Shown one piece after another: positions 1-8,855 of a DNA stretch of 64,000 bases. Made by a program: the position numbers and the translations under genes. The notes beneath the pieces are model-generated. The model was not told where the DNA came from and did not search any database. It was given only the letters and a program-made list of their open reading frames with translations. The stretch lies in NCBI RefSeq assembly GCF_900113005.1, contig NZ_FONW01000001.1, positions 124,001-188,000 on the forward strand. Reading direction: 5' to 3'. Position 1 is the stretch's first letter; each line of letters opens with the position of its first letter. This DNA is from Sunxiuqinia elliptica (GTDB lineage Bacteria > Bacteroidota > Bacteroidia > Bacteroidales > Prolixibacteraceae).

Positions 1-282
1 CGCATGTTTCCCGGTCATTAGTACCGCACGGGAAGGAGAGCATACGGAAGACCCCGCATAAAAACTGGTAAATCGTACTCCTTGTTGAGCCAAACTATCC
101 AGTACCGGGGTTTTTATTTGTTGCTGCCCATAACTTCCCAGTTCTCCATAGCCCATATCATCAGCTAAAAGAAAAAGGATATTGGGCTTTTTATCTGGAA
201 CTTCCTGCTGTGCTTCACACGATAATACCAAAGGAGCTATACACAGCATTAAATTCAAACTTGAAAAATTCATTTTACTCAT
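1..282 (-). CDS. Type I sulfatase, N-terminal 94 codons (cut by window edge)
   Basis: Probable secreted or lipid-anchored sulfatase that removes sulfate esters from a glycan. The visible 94 residues begin with a hydrophobic leader ending in a lipobox-like LVLSC (Cys22). Then come the metal-binding stretch [19 protein letters not shown] (Asp41, Asp42) and the sulfatase signature [13 protein letters not shown]. Its Cys81 is the residue normally converted to formylglycine by a maturase. The alkaline-phosphatase-fold sulfatase family is clear; the exact substrate is not. The start is ATG at 282; a second ATG nine bases further in (Met4) is possible. It is the last visible gene of locus A, 93 bp after susD, with a strong stem-loop in the gap. 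The rest of the gene lies beyond the left edge. Confidence 0.93.
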   Translation of the reverse strand, partial: MSKMNFSSLNLMLCIAPLVLSCEAQQEVPDKKPNILFLLADDMGYGELGSYGQQQIKTPVLDSLAQQGVRFTSFYAGSSVCSPSRAVLMTGKHA

Positions 283-320
283 TGATTTTAGGTTTTCAAT
301 ACCACATGGATCACATCCAG

Positions 321-354
321 AAATATGCAAGGAGTATTGTCTCCTTGCATATTT
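321..354 (-). terminator. Stem-loop between susD and the sulfatase gene
   Basis: A perfect 14-bp inverted repeat (arms 321-334 and 341-354, loop 6 nt) sits between the susD stop and the sulfatase start. On the transcribed strand it is followed only by ATTTCTGG-type sequence, without a long U-run. An intra-operon attenuator or mRNA-stabilising hairpin is therefore as likely as a full terminator. Confidence 0.6.
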
Positions 355-375
355 TTAAGCATTCACTTTCAGTTA

Positions 376-1890
376 CTACCAACCAGTAGACTGTTCAAGA
401 AGTGGATTGTTTTGCACTTCCTTATTGGGAATTGGGAAGTATAAATGCTTTTCACTAAAGTTTTGAGCTCTAACTGGATCTTGCTTCTGAAGAGCTTCTT
501 CCAGCATCCCCCAACGACGGAGGTCATAAAAACGAACACCTTCTTTTGCAAACTCAATGTACTTTTGATGAATCAATTCTGCCTTAAGCGACTCTTTATC
601 CGTTCCTCCGGAATACTCAGCCAAGTTAGCTCGCTGCCTGATTTGATTGAGATAGCCAATGGCTTCATCGGCATTTCCGAGCTCCAGTTCAGCCTCTGCC
701 AAATTGCAAATAACATGTGCGTAGCGAATATAACGTTCATTTATCGCTGACATCGGATCCAATTCTTTTTCTCGCGTATAGGCATTTTGATACTTGGTAA
801 ACCAATACGAATCATGTTTTTCGGGAGCAAAAACCTCTGTAAACGGTTTTAGATAATACATACATCCGGGATAGTTCCATGCCACAGTCATTCGCGCACG
901 AATATCAAAATTTTCATCCAAGTCTTTTTCTTTCCAAAATTCATCCATCAAGACTTGAGTTGGTACCGCCTCAAACCAACCACCAACTTCAGCAGCAGCA
1001 TACTCTTTGGCAATGGTATTGGATTGTGTGGCATTTACATCTTCACCGTCACCCCATTTATTTGTACCACCCGACATATCAAATATAATTTCAAAAACGC
1101 TCTCTTTATTGTATTCATGCGCTTCATCAAAATTCCATCCATACTCAACCAATTCATAATCGTATGGAGCTTTAGTTAATGGTTCCAACTGCGTTTTTGC
1201 ATTGTCCCAATCATTCATTTCGATATAGATTTGACCAGCTAAGGCTTTCGCAGATCCTTTTGAAGGCTTACCTTTTGCAGAGGCAGCATCGGTAATCACA
1301 GGCAATAAGTCTTCTGCTTTCTTCAAATCAGCTAGTGCCTGAGCATAAACCTCTGATTGCGGTGATTTTGCCAAAGGAAAGGTGGTTGGGTCTTGCGAAG
1401 CTTCTAAACGAATAGGAACATCTTTAAACTCACGCGCCAAAATATGGTAGTAGAATCCTCTCAAGAAATAAGCTTCCCCCAAGATTTTATTCTTAAACTC
1501 TTGCGAAAATTCTTTCTCTTCTAATTTTTCTTCTATCAAGTTACATCGGTATATCCCTCTATAACATTGGCTAAACATGAAGGCCACCCATTTATTATCT
1601 GGATCATTTGTAAAACGACTAACCTGATAAATTCCGCCAATATCATTTCTAAATTCAATCTCGTCAGAACGTCCAATTCGCAACATCACACAACGAGTTC
1701 CTGTATATCCTCCCGCTAATCCACTCTTTGCTGACACATATGCAGAAATCAAAGCTTGTTCAAAATCGGTCTCTGTCTGAAAAAAGGTGTCTGTAGTTAT
1801 TTGATTTGGATTCGTAAGATCCAAGTTGTCCTCACATCCAGTAACCAAGATTACGACAATCATGGCCATTAGGTAAACTATATTCTTCAT
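376..1890 (-). CDS. SusD/RagB-family glycan-binding lipoprotein (locus A)
   Basis: Outer-membrane surface lipoprotein that binds an oligosaccharide and caps its partner SusC porin. The 504-residue protein starts MKNIVYLMAMIVVILVTGC, a lipoprotein signal peptide with the acylated Cys at residue 19. The SusD-type N-terminal region follows (DLTNPNQITTDTFF, then helical pairs including FLRGFYYHILAREF). The C-terminal RagB/SusD region carries the usual FAKEGVRFYDLRRWGM and a Pro-rich end (YFPIPNKEVQNNPLLEQ). The gene begins 12 bp after the susC stop, so the two are co-transcribed. Glycan specificity cannot be read from the sequence; the neighbouring sulfatase suggests a sulfated polymer. Confidence 0.95.
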   Translation of the reverse strand: MKNIVYLMAMIVVILVTGCEDNLDLTNPNQITTDTFFQTETDFEQALISAYVSAKSGLAGGYTGTRCVMLRIGRSDEIEFRNDIGGIYQVSRFTNDPDNKWVAFMFSQCYRGIYRCNLIEEKLEEKEFSQEFKNKILGEAYFLRGFYYHILAREFKDVPIRLEASQDPTTFPLAKSPQSEVYAQALADLKKAEDLLPVITDAASAKGKPSKGSAKALAGQIYIEMNDWDNAKTQLEPLTKAPYDYELVEYGWNFDEAHEYNKESVFEIIFDMSGGTNKWGDGEDVNATQSNTIAKEYAAAEVGGWFEAVPTQVLMDEFWKEKDLDENFDIRARMTVAWNYPGCMYYLKPFTEVFAPEKHDSYWFTKYQNAYTREKELDPMSAINERYIRYAHVICNLAEAELELGNADEAIGYLNQIRQRANLAEYSGGTDKESLKAELIHQKYIEFAKEGVRFYDLRRWGMLEEALQKQDPVRAQNFSEKHLYFPIPNKEVQNNPLLEQSTGW

Positions 1891-1902
1891 TTTCCAGTTT
1901 TT

Positions 1903-4900
1903 TTAATAAGTTACATTAATCCCAATCATATAGATTTTAGAGGCCGGATAGGCAAAATAATCGTTTCCTCTGGAGTATGAGTTAAACGAATTATAGTCAG
2001 GAGAAACTCCCTTGTATTTAGTAAAAGTAAAGGGGTTTTCGAGGCTAATATAAGTTCTGAATCTCGAGAATTTGTTTAAAAATCCTCTAGTTGGAAGATT
2101 ATATCCTAGTTGAATACTTCTGACACGTACATAGTCCCCCTTTTCAAGATAACGATCAGAGTTGGTCCGGTAGTTTCCATTGGGATCATCATATCGTAGG
2201 TAAGGCTGAGAGGCATCTTTGTTATTTTCTGTCCAATAATCTAAGGTTGATGACAAATAGTTGGTTCCGTTAACCACAGTTGTCAGGACATTTCGTGTAT
2301 CATTCAGTATTTTATTTCCAAATACCCCCTGAACATCCACCCGGAGATCAAAATCTTTATACGCAACATGATTATTCAATCCGAATGAGAATTTAGGAAA
2401 GGGACTTCCCATATAGATTCGATCATCATCACTAATAACACCATCATCATTGGCATCAATAAACTTAACATCGCCCGGGACTGCCTGAGGTTGAATTAAG
2501 CTACCCTCCTTACTGTGTGCATCAATAGCGACCTGATCCGGGAACAAACCATCTGTTGCCAGCAACCAAAATCCACCAATTGGATAATTTTCCAATGTTT
2601 TGGTTGTATAGCTACCTCGAAAAGATTGCCCCGAATTAATCACTTGATCTTCGGACACTAGCTTTTCAACATTATTCTTAATAAAGTTCCCGTTAAAACT
2701 CACCGAATAATTTAGATCATTAGTTATATCATCTCGCCATGAGATTGCAAACTCTAAACCTTTGTTGGAGATCTGCCCGATGTTTTGAATCGGATCATTG
2801 GTTCCTCCTGATGAATACGGAATTGGAACTGTCAGTAGAATATCGTCAGTGAGTTTATTGTATAAATCGACTGTTGTAGTCAGTTTCCCTCGAAAAGCAG
2901 TCAGGTCAAAGCCAACATTCATCATGCTGGTTTTTTCCCACTCAACGATAGGATTGACAAACTCTCTTGGAAAAGCTCCTTGATGTACACCACCATCTCC
3001 ATCTGCATAATTAATACCTGTTTTCACAGTTGACGTGTATTTATAATCACCAATCTCCTGGTTTCCAAGCTCACCATATCCGCCCCTGATTTTCAGAGCA
3101 TCAAGCCATTCAACATCGGATAAAAATTGCTCTTCGGCAATGTTGTAACCAACGGAGAAAGAAGGGAAATTTCCAACTCGTTTATCTTTAGCAAATTTTG
3201 ATGAAGCATCGCGTCTAAGAGTTGCTGTAAGCAATAGTTTATTTTTATAGGAATAAAATACCCTGGACAAAACAGAAGCTAAGGCACTTTCTACTGAGTT
3301 TCCTGTAACCATCCGGTCAAGTGTTGCAGCATCAAGCTCAAGCAAACCTGTAGGTAAAGTTGACCCGGAGCCAAACAAGTATCGGTATTTAGTGTTCTGA
3401 TAGGTGTAACCAACCAAAGCTGTTATTTTGTGATCGCCAAAAGTTTTATCAAAATTTAGCGTATTCTCTACCAAAAGACTCTGTGTCATCGGTTGGTTGC
3501 GAGAAACTGAGTTTTTTATCGAAGAGGCTTGCCCCATATCATATTTTCCACTGTAGGTCATGTTGTCTCTAACATTAACACTTGGAGTAACATCGATCTT
3601 ATATTTCAGCCCTTTAACGATTTCTGCCTGTGCCCATATCTTCGCATAAATATTCCAAGCATGACGATAGGCATCATAAATATAGGGATCGGTGGTTGCC
3701 AAAGGGTTCACCAGATTCATGGCATCACCATAATTACTTCCATAACCTCCCAGGTTGTTTTCATCATAAAGCGACATTGTTGGTAATGCCTGTAATACTG
3801 ATCCATAAAGGCCACCTCGAGGATATGAGGCAATTGAGGGCTTGGTATTTTCATAATTTAAAAGAATATTATTCCCTGCCGAGAACCAGCCTTTCTGGTA
3901 TGATGTTTTAAACTGTCCATTTACTCGTTCGTAATCAGTTCCTTTAATAATACCATCTTCTCCTAAATAACCTAAACCTGAATAATATTTAAAATTTTCC
4001 GTTCCTCCCGACAATGACAAGTTGTAGTTATGCCTAAAAGCAGGCCCCATCATTATATCTTGCCAATCATTATTTTCTTTTGATTCCAGGTCAGTCAACA
4101 TTTCCAACGGAGCCAAGCCTGAATTTGTCCGAGCCAGATTTACCACTTCAGCAACTCCATTGGCATCCAACAAATCCAAGTATTTGGCAGGAGTTGCAAT
4201 TCCCATGTTTGCTGAGAAATTAAATGTTGGAACACCTTTGGAGTTTTCTCCCGATTTGGTAGTAATAATTACCACTCCATTTGCAGCTCTTGAGCCATAA
4301 ATTGCAGAAGCCGAGGCATCTTTTAAAACGTTGATACTCTCAATATCATTCGGATTGATGAAATCCATACTTCCCATATAAATTCCATCAATGATGTATA
4401 GCGGAGATGAATTATTCAGTGTTCCGATCCCCCGAATCATAATGCGGCTTCCCGCTCCCGGAGCCCCACCTGAGGAGACAATTTCGACTCCTGCCATTTT
4501 TCCTTGCAACGCTTGTCCAATATTGGTATTACTTTGCGTACTGAGTTCCTCGGTTGAAACATTAGAGACAGACCCCGTTAAATCAGATTTCTTCTGAGTT
4601 CCATATCCAATGGCAACCACTTCCTCCAACCCAATACTTTCTTCTTCCATACTTAAGTTAATGATTACCTGTCCTCCAACAGAGACCTCCTGAGTTCGCA
4701 TTCCGACAAATGAAAACACAAGCACTCCATTAGCTGGAACATTTCCAATAGTATAGTTCCCATCAAAATCAGTAATTGTACCATTCGTGGTTCCTTGTTC
4801 AACAATGGTTACTCCTGGCAAGGGAGCCCCTGTATTATCGGTAACTTTTCCTGAAACACTAATTTTCTTTTGGGGAAGAAGCGACTGGCTATTCGAGATA

Positions 4901-5247
4901 ACAATATTCCGATCAATGATATGATACGTATATCTCTCATCCTTTAACACTTCTTTCATTACTTCATCAATGTTCGCATTTTTCAATTCAACTGAATACC
5001 GCTTATTTAAATCAATTTGATCTGATTTAAAAAAGAAGCCAAAATCAGACAAACGTTCAATCTCATCAAAAACTTGAATGATCGAAGCATCTTTCAGATT
5101 CAGATTCAATTTGGTACTTTGAGAGTATGTTCTGGCAGAAAGCGTCATTACTGACAGAAACAGAAATCCAATAACTAATTTCATAATCAATAAGCCTTTC
5201 ATAATTCCATATCTAAAAAGATATAGATCATGTTGTTTTTTCTTCAT
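1903..5247 (-). CDS. SusC-family TonB-dependent transducer with STN domain (locus A)
   Basis: Outer-membrane beta-barrel that imports an oligosaccharide using TonB energy and also signals. From the ATG at 5247 (1,114 aa) the order is: signal segment about 16-43; STN (secretin/TonB short N-terminal) domain about 48-118; carboxypeptidase-regulatory-like domain about 129-200 (DNTGAPLPGVTI, FDGNYTIGN); TonB box LEEVVAIGYG about 208-216; plug about 225-345 (SNVSTEELSTQ to NGVVIITTKSG); then the barrel ending in the aromatic-terminated strand IYMIGINVTY. The reading frame is open 23 codons further upstream, but Met24 of that frame gives the normal SusC leader. The STN domain fits control through the FecR and ECF sigma genes just upstream. 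Confidence 0.95.
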   Translation of the reverse strand: MKKKQHDLYLFRYGIMKGLLIMKLVIGFLFLSVMTLSARTYSQSTKLNLNLKDASIIQVFDEIERLSDFGFFFKSDQIDLNKRYSVELKNANIDEVMKEVLKDERYTYHIIDRNIVISNSQSLLPQKKISVSGKVTDNTGAPLPGVTIVEQGTTNGTITDFDGNYTIGNVPANGVLVFSFVGMRTQEVSVGGQVIINLSMEEESIGLEEVVAIGYGTQKKSDLTGSVSNVSTEELSTQSNTNIGQALQGKMAGVEIVSSGGAPGAGSRIMIRGIGTLNNSSPLYIIDGIYMGSMDFINPNDIESINVLKDASASAIYGSRAANGVVIITTKSGENSKGVPTFNFSANMGIATPAKYLDLLDANGVAEVVNLARTNSGLAPLEMLTDLESKENNDWQDIMMGPAFRHNYNLSLSGGTENFKYYSGLGYLGEDGIIKGTDYERVNGQFKTSYQKGWFSAGNNILLNYENTKPSIASYPRGGLYGSVLQALPTMSLYDENNLGGYGSNYGDAMNLVNPLATTDPYIYDAYRHAWNIYAKIWAQAEIVKGLKYKIDVTPSVNVRDNMTYSGKYDMGQASSIKNSVSRNQPMTQSLLVENTLNFDKTFGDHKITALVGYTYQNTKYRYLFGSGSTLPTGLLELDAATLDRMVTGNSVESALASVLSRVFYSYKNKLLLTATLRRDASSKFAKDKRVGNFPSFSVGYNIAEEQFLSDVEWLDALKIRGGYGELGNQEIGDYKYTSTVKTGINYADGDGGVHQGAFPREFVNPIVEWEKTSMMNVGFDLTAFRGKLTTTVDLYNKLTDDILLTVPIPYSSGGTNDPIQNIGQISNKGLEFAISWRDDITNDLNYSVSFNGNFIKNNVEKLVSEDQVINSGQSFRGSYTTKTLENYPIGGFWLLATDGLFPDQVAIDAHSKEGSLIQPQAVPGDVKFIDANDDGVISDDDRIYMGSPFPKFSFGLNNHVAYKDFDLRVDVQGVFGNKILNDTRNVLTTVVNGTNYLSSTLDYWTENNKDASQPYLRYDDPNGNYRTNSDRYLEKGDYVRVRSIQLGYNLPTRGFLNKFSRFRTYISLENPFTFTKYKGVSPDYNSFNSYSRGNDYFAYPASKIYMIGINVTY

Positions 5248-5319
5248 AAATTTGAGTGTTATTACATTAATAATGGGCCAGCGATCTACCATAATCTTTC
5301 TGGCCAAAAAATCCAATAG

Positions 5320-5343
5320 CCGGGGTGGTTGCAGCCTTCCCGG
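5320..5343. other. GC-rich stem-loop in the fecR-susC leader (locus A)
   Basis: CCGGG and CCCGG arms enclose a 14-nt loop that holds a further GG/CC pairing. On the transcribed (minus) strand a T6 run follows about nine bases later. It may reduce read-through between fecR and susC or fold in the susC leader. Locus B has a comparable hairpin at the same place. Confidence 0.4.
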
Positions 5344-5396
5344 TTTTTTTTTAGAATCTTACTTAATCTGTTTTCTTCTCATAGGCAATTTCATTT

Positions 5397-6386
5397 TTAA
5401 TAGATGATTACGAGGTCAGGCCCTCCTGGTTTTTCAATGATTTTAAAATTTAGATTAGTCGTTATTTTTAGCATTTTGAGCACATAATGAACTGTTGTTG
5501 ATCGTTTAATTTTCCCCGTGTAAATCTCCTCTCTGATCTCCTCATTATCAAATCTGAATTCTACATCGTACCAGTTCTCTAGTTCTTTACAAATACTTTC
5601 TAAACTCTTATTGTGGAAGACAAATTTACCTTCTCGCCAAGCCGCTATTGCTGACACATTGGCTTCTTCCAGCCTCAGCCTTGTACTTGATTGTTCGTAA
5701 ATAGCAATTTGCCCCGGGTTCAATGCCAGTAATGATCTTCCTGCCTCATCTCTCAACTCAACATTCCCCTCAATTAAGGTGGTCTCAATTTCCTGATTTC
5801 CCTTGTAAGCCTTTACGTTAAAGGTCGTTCCAAAGTCATAGATTCCGATATTACCGGCATAAACAACAAATGGGCTTTCCGCAACATGTTTCACGTCAAA
5901 AAGTGCCTCTCCTGATAGATACACTTTACGCTCACCTGTCTCTGGATTGCTTATGTAACGCAATTCAGTCGCAGAATTAAGCCAGATTGTTGTTCCTTCA
6001 TCCACCTCAATTTTTGCGACACTTCCTTTCTCTGCCTTATAAGTTTGTGATATAATATTAGCAGTTGTTGTATTCTGTCGGACATACAAGGTTCCTAGTA
6101 TACCAACCCCAAGTGCCAAAATAACAATAGCAGCATACCTGAATACTCGGTAAATATTCGTCCGTTGACTCTTCTTCTTATCGATATGCCTCCAGAGACT
6201 AGCCAATTCCTTCTTCTTATCAATATCATATTTCTTTTTTGAGACCTTCACCCAAAGGTTCTTCATTTCGTAATGCAATTCTTCTTTGGCTTGGCTTTTC
6301 TGCAATGTGTTGTAGTATTCCGACTTCTCGTCTTCTGTTGCAGTTCCAGATAATATTTTGGCAATAAGATTACTTTCCATTGTCAT
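5397..6386 (-). CDS. FecR-family anti-sigma factor (locus A)
   Basis: Inner-membrane anti-sigma regulator that should hold the adjacent ECF sigma factor until the SusC STN domain signals occupancy. The 329-residue protein has a cytoplasmic N-terminal region (1-80, charged and helical), one membrane helix about 82-101 (VFRYAAIVILALGVGILGTL), and a periplasmic FecR domain about 115-215 containing EVDEGTTIWLNSATELRY and GEALFDVKH. It ends in the DUF4974-type segment about 255-328 (FHNKSLESICKELENWYDVEF), an STN-like fold. It lies 75 bp after the sigma gene and 149 bp before susC. The start ATG at 6386 could alternatively be Met3. Confidence 0.93.
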   Translation of the reverse strand: MTMESNLIAKILSGTATEDEKSEYYNTLQKSQAKEELHYEMKNLWVKVSKKKYDIDKKKELASLWRHIDKKKSQRTNIYRVFRYAAIVILALGVGILGTLYVRQNTTTANIISQTYKAEKGSVAKIEVDEGTTIWLNSATELRYISNPETGERKVYLSGEALFDVKHVAESPFVVYAGNIGIYDFGTTFNVKAYKGNQEIETTLIEGNVELRDEAGRSLLALNPGQIAIYEQSSTRLRLEEANVSAIAAWREGKFVFHNKSLESICKELENWYDVEFRFDNEEIREEIYTGKIKRSTTVHYVLKMLKITTNLNFKIIEKPGGPDLVIIY

Positions 6387-6461
6387 TTAGTTTACCACTA
6401 AACAAACGACTTTAGAAATACCCTAATGGAAATTTCAATTTTTTTTAGGGCTCAATAAAAA

Positions 6462-7049
6462 TTACGATAATAGGGTCGTGATAACAGCAATCGTAGGGAG
6501 TAAATCTTTTAGGTCTGAACGAAGTAATTTTAATGCTTTGGTCAAATGAGCCTCCACTGTTTTAATCGATATATTTAGCTCATCAGCAATTTCTTTATTT
6601 TTCTTATCCTCAAACCGGCTCATCAAAAATACTTTTTGACAGTGTTCTGGAAGTCGTTGAATCGCCCTTTCAACCCTTTCCTTTAACTCCTCAAATTCCA
6701 TGTAGTCAGATCCCATCCGGCTTAGGGACTCATAGGCATAGTGCATCTCCATCCACTTTATTTTTTCATGTTCTTTGATTAGAAACTGGCGACGTTTCAA
6801 CACATTCAAACAATTATTCTTGGTAATCGTGAATAAGAAATTACGAATATTTGAATTGGGGGCTAAATCAGACCTGACTTCCCAAAGTTTAGTAAAAGAA
6901 TCCTGAACAATTTCCTTCACTTCTGCTTCATTGCACAAGTATTGATAACTTAGATGGTAAAGCATCTCGTAATATTGATCGAAAACAATATTGAAGACAG
7001 ACTTGTCTCCCTGACTCAAACGCATTATTATTTCACCAGATGTCACCAT
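6462..7049 (-). CDS. ECF RNA polymerase sigma factor, FecI-like (locus A)
   Basis: Alternative sigma factor of 195 aa, Bacteroidota sigma-70 family type. Region 2 spans about 20-90 (VFDQYYEMLYHLSYQYL, then EVKEIVQDSFTKLWEVR and IRNFLFTITKNNCLNVLKR). Region 4 spans about 120-178 (LPEHCQKVFLMSRFEDKKN, then IADELNISIKTVEAHLTKAL, a helix-turn-helix). It is the first gene of locus A, followed by its presumed anti-sigma factor, and should direct transcription of the susC-susD-sulfatase operon. The ATG at 7049 is used; another Met at residue 9 is possible. Its upstream region begins directly after the terminator of locus B. Confidence 0.94.
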   Translation of the reverse strand: MVTSGEIIMRLSQGDKSVFNIVFDQYYEMLYHLSYQYLCNEAEVKEIVQDSFTKLWEVRSDLAPNSNIRNFLFTITKNNCLNVLKRRQFLIKEHEKIKWMEMHYAYESLSRMGSDYMEFEELKERVERAIQRLPEHCQKVFLMSRFEDKKNKEIADELNISIKTVEAHLTKALKLLRSDLKDLLPTIAVITTLLS

Positions 7050-7157
7050 TTAAACATGAGAGTTAGGCGAATTTAAAAAAACCTTTGCACATCCCAACAA
7101 ACAACATCAAAACACCTAAAATATTTTTCAGACCAAAACAATACCGTATAAAAACTA

Positions 7158-7191
7158 CCAAAGCCATAATTACAAAGAATTATGGCTTTGG
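7158..7191 (-). terminator. Terminator downstream of susD of locus B
   Basis: A perfect 14-bp stem (arms 7158-7171 and 7178-7191, 6-nt loop). On the minus strand it is followed by TAGTTTTTATAC. It lies 25 bp beyond the susD stop and separates locus B from locus A. Confidence 0.75.
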
Positions 7192-7216
7192 CCTATTATT
7201 TAGAAACTAAAAAAGA

Positions 7217-8827
7217 TCAATCCCATCCTGGGTTTTGAGTCAGATTTTCATTTAAACCCAACTGGCTAATTGGCAATGGCCACAAGTAATGTTTTGCAGG
7301 ATCGAAAGTCCGCTTACTGGCTGGCTGAGCAATAATAATACTGTCAGCTGTCAGATTCAATGACTCTGGATTTACGTCCTCATATTCGCCGGCAAAAAGA
7401 CGTGCTCCATAAACCGTTTCAGGCATCACATCTTCTGCAATCTTCCAACGCATAATATCATCGTAACGGAAACCTTCCATAACCAACTCACAACGACGCT
7501 CGCGTCTGATTTCTTCCAACATATCCAATCCATTAGCCTGCACAAAAGCATTAGTCAGATGTGGCATTTCCACTCGGTCTCTCAACTTGTTTATTGAGAT
7601 ATTCAGATCGGTATCAGAAATTTCGCCATCCAACTCATAAGCTGCTTCGGCATAAATCAAAAGCACCTCTGCATAACGAATAAACATCCAATCGATATAA
7701 GACTTTTGAGTTTCCCATTCTGCTGCATAGGCATATTTCTTGAACAAGACACCGGACAAAGTTGAATAAATTGAAGGAGTCCAAGGGTTACCCGCACCTT
7801 TCAGGTCATCTCCTCTTTTAAGAATAACAGACAACAAACGTGGATCACGATTTTCAAATTCGGAAGCATATTCAGTCCAACCTTGGAACAAAGCTGACTT
7901 TTCAATTGGCAAACCATCCGTACACAAGTATGAATCGAGCAATTTACGCGTAGCACAAGCTTGTCCTTGTTCCAGATTTCGATTATTGAAATAAGCTACC
8001 GGATTGTCGTCTCCTGTTCCATACTCATGAGCCAAAATGGTTTCGTCACTACCTTCACCATCATACAAGAAAAGGCTGTTGTAGTTATCGTAACCATTTC
8101 CTTTAGCGGTGTACAATGCGTATTCACCACTTTCAATCACTGCTTTTGCTGCAGCTTTAGCTAGCTGCAAAAGTTCAGTTTCATACCCATAATTATGGTA
8201 TTTCGCACGAGTACCTTCATACAAAGCTACACGGGCTTTAAGAGCCAAAGCTGCCCCTTTAGTTACCCGTCCTTTTTGGCTTAATCCTGATTTAGCAGGG
8301 AGGTGAGTTACAGCAAAGTCAAGATCAGTGATTACCTGATCAATTACATCTTTTCTGGGTGCACGACTTCCATATAAACCTTCACTAGTAATATCCAATA
8401 CTTCTAATACCAAAGGAACATCACCATAAGCTTTTACCAATTGAAAATAGGCAAGTGCCCGGAAGAAACGCGCTTCCGATTCAAGTGTATTTGAAGCATT
8501 CAGCTCAACCTCTCCCAATTTCTCTATAATATTGTTGGCGCGTCGAATCACGATATATGAACCATTCCACGGACCAAAGTTTGAACTAGGCTGGTATGAA
8601 CCTTCGCTAATACTATTCGCGGAGTTTCCTACCTGGATATCACTCATGTTATCATCATTGAAGCGTCCCCAACCAGGAATTGAGGTATACAGCGCATTTA
8701 AAGCCTGCGTAAAATCGCCTTCTGTTTTCCAGAACACCGCATCCGACAAATCTCCCTCTGGATAACGGTCCAAGTCACATGAAAAACTTATCAAGGCAAC
8801 GAGTAAAAGAATAAGATATTTCTTCAT
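7217..8827 (-). CDS. SusD/RagB-family glycan-binding lipoprotein (locus B)
   Basis: Surface lipoprotein partner of the SusC encoded 28 bp upstream. The 536-residue protein has the lipoprotein signal MKKYLILLLVALISFSC with acylated Cys17. The SusD core follows (AVFWKTEGDFTQALNALYTS, SEARFFRALAYFQLVKAYGD). The C-terminal RagB segment contains EIRRERRCELVMEGFRYDDI and ends LTQNPGWD. It belongs to the longer SusD subclass seen in many polysaccharide loci. No hydrolase, lyase or sulfatase follows it before the terminator, so its ligand cannot be inferred from enzymes. Confidence 0.95.
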   Translation of the reverse strand: MKKYLILLLVALISFSCDLDRYPEGDLSDAVFWKTEGDFTQALNALYTSIPGWGRFNDDNMSDIQVGNSANSISEGSYQPSSNFGPWNGSYIVIRRANNIIEKLGEVELNASNTLESEARFFRALAYFQLVKAYGDVPLVLEVLDITSEGLYGSRAPRKDVIDQVITDLDFAVTHLPAKSGLSQKGRVTKGAALALKARVALYEGTRAKYHNYGYETELLQLAKAAAKAVIESGEYALYTAKGNGYDNYNSLFLYDGEGSDETILAHEYGTGDDNPVAYFNNRNLEQGQACATRKLLDSYLCTDGLPIEKSALFQGWTEYASEFENRDPRLLSVILKRGDDLKGAGNPWTPSIYSTLSGVLFKKYAYAAEWETQKSYIDWMFIRYAEVLLIYAEAAYELDGEISDTDLNISINKLRDRVEMPHLTNAFVQANGLDMLEEIRRERRCELVMEGFRYDDIMRWKIAEDVMPETVYGARLFAGEYEDVNPESLNLTADSIIIAQPASKRTFDPAKHYLWPLPISQLGLNENLTQNPGWD

Positions 8828-8855
8828 AATGTTTGTCTTTTTGATTTAGCTAAGA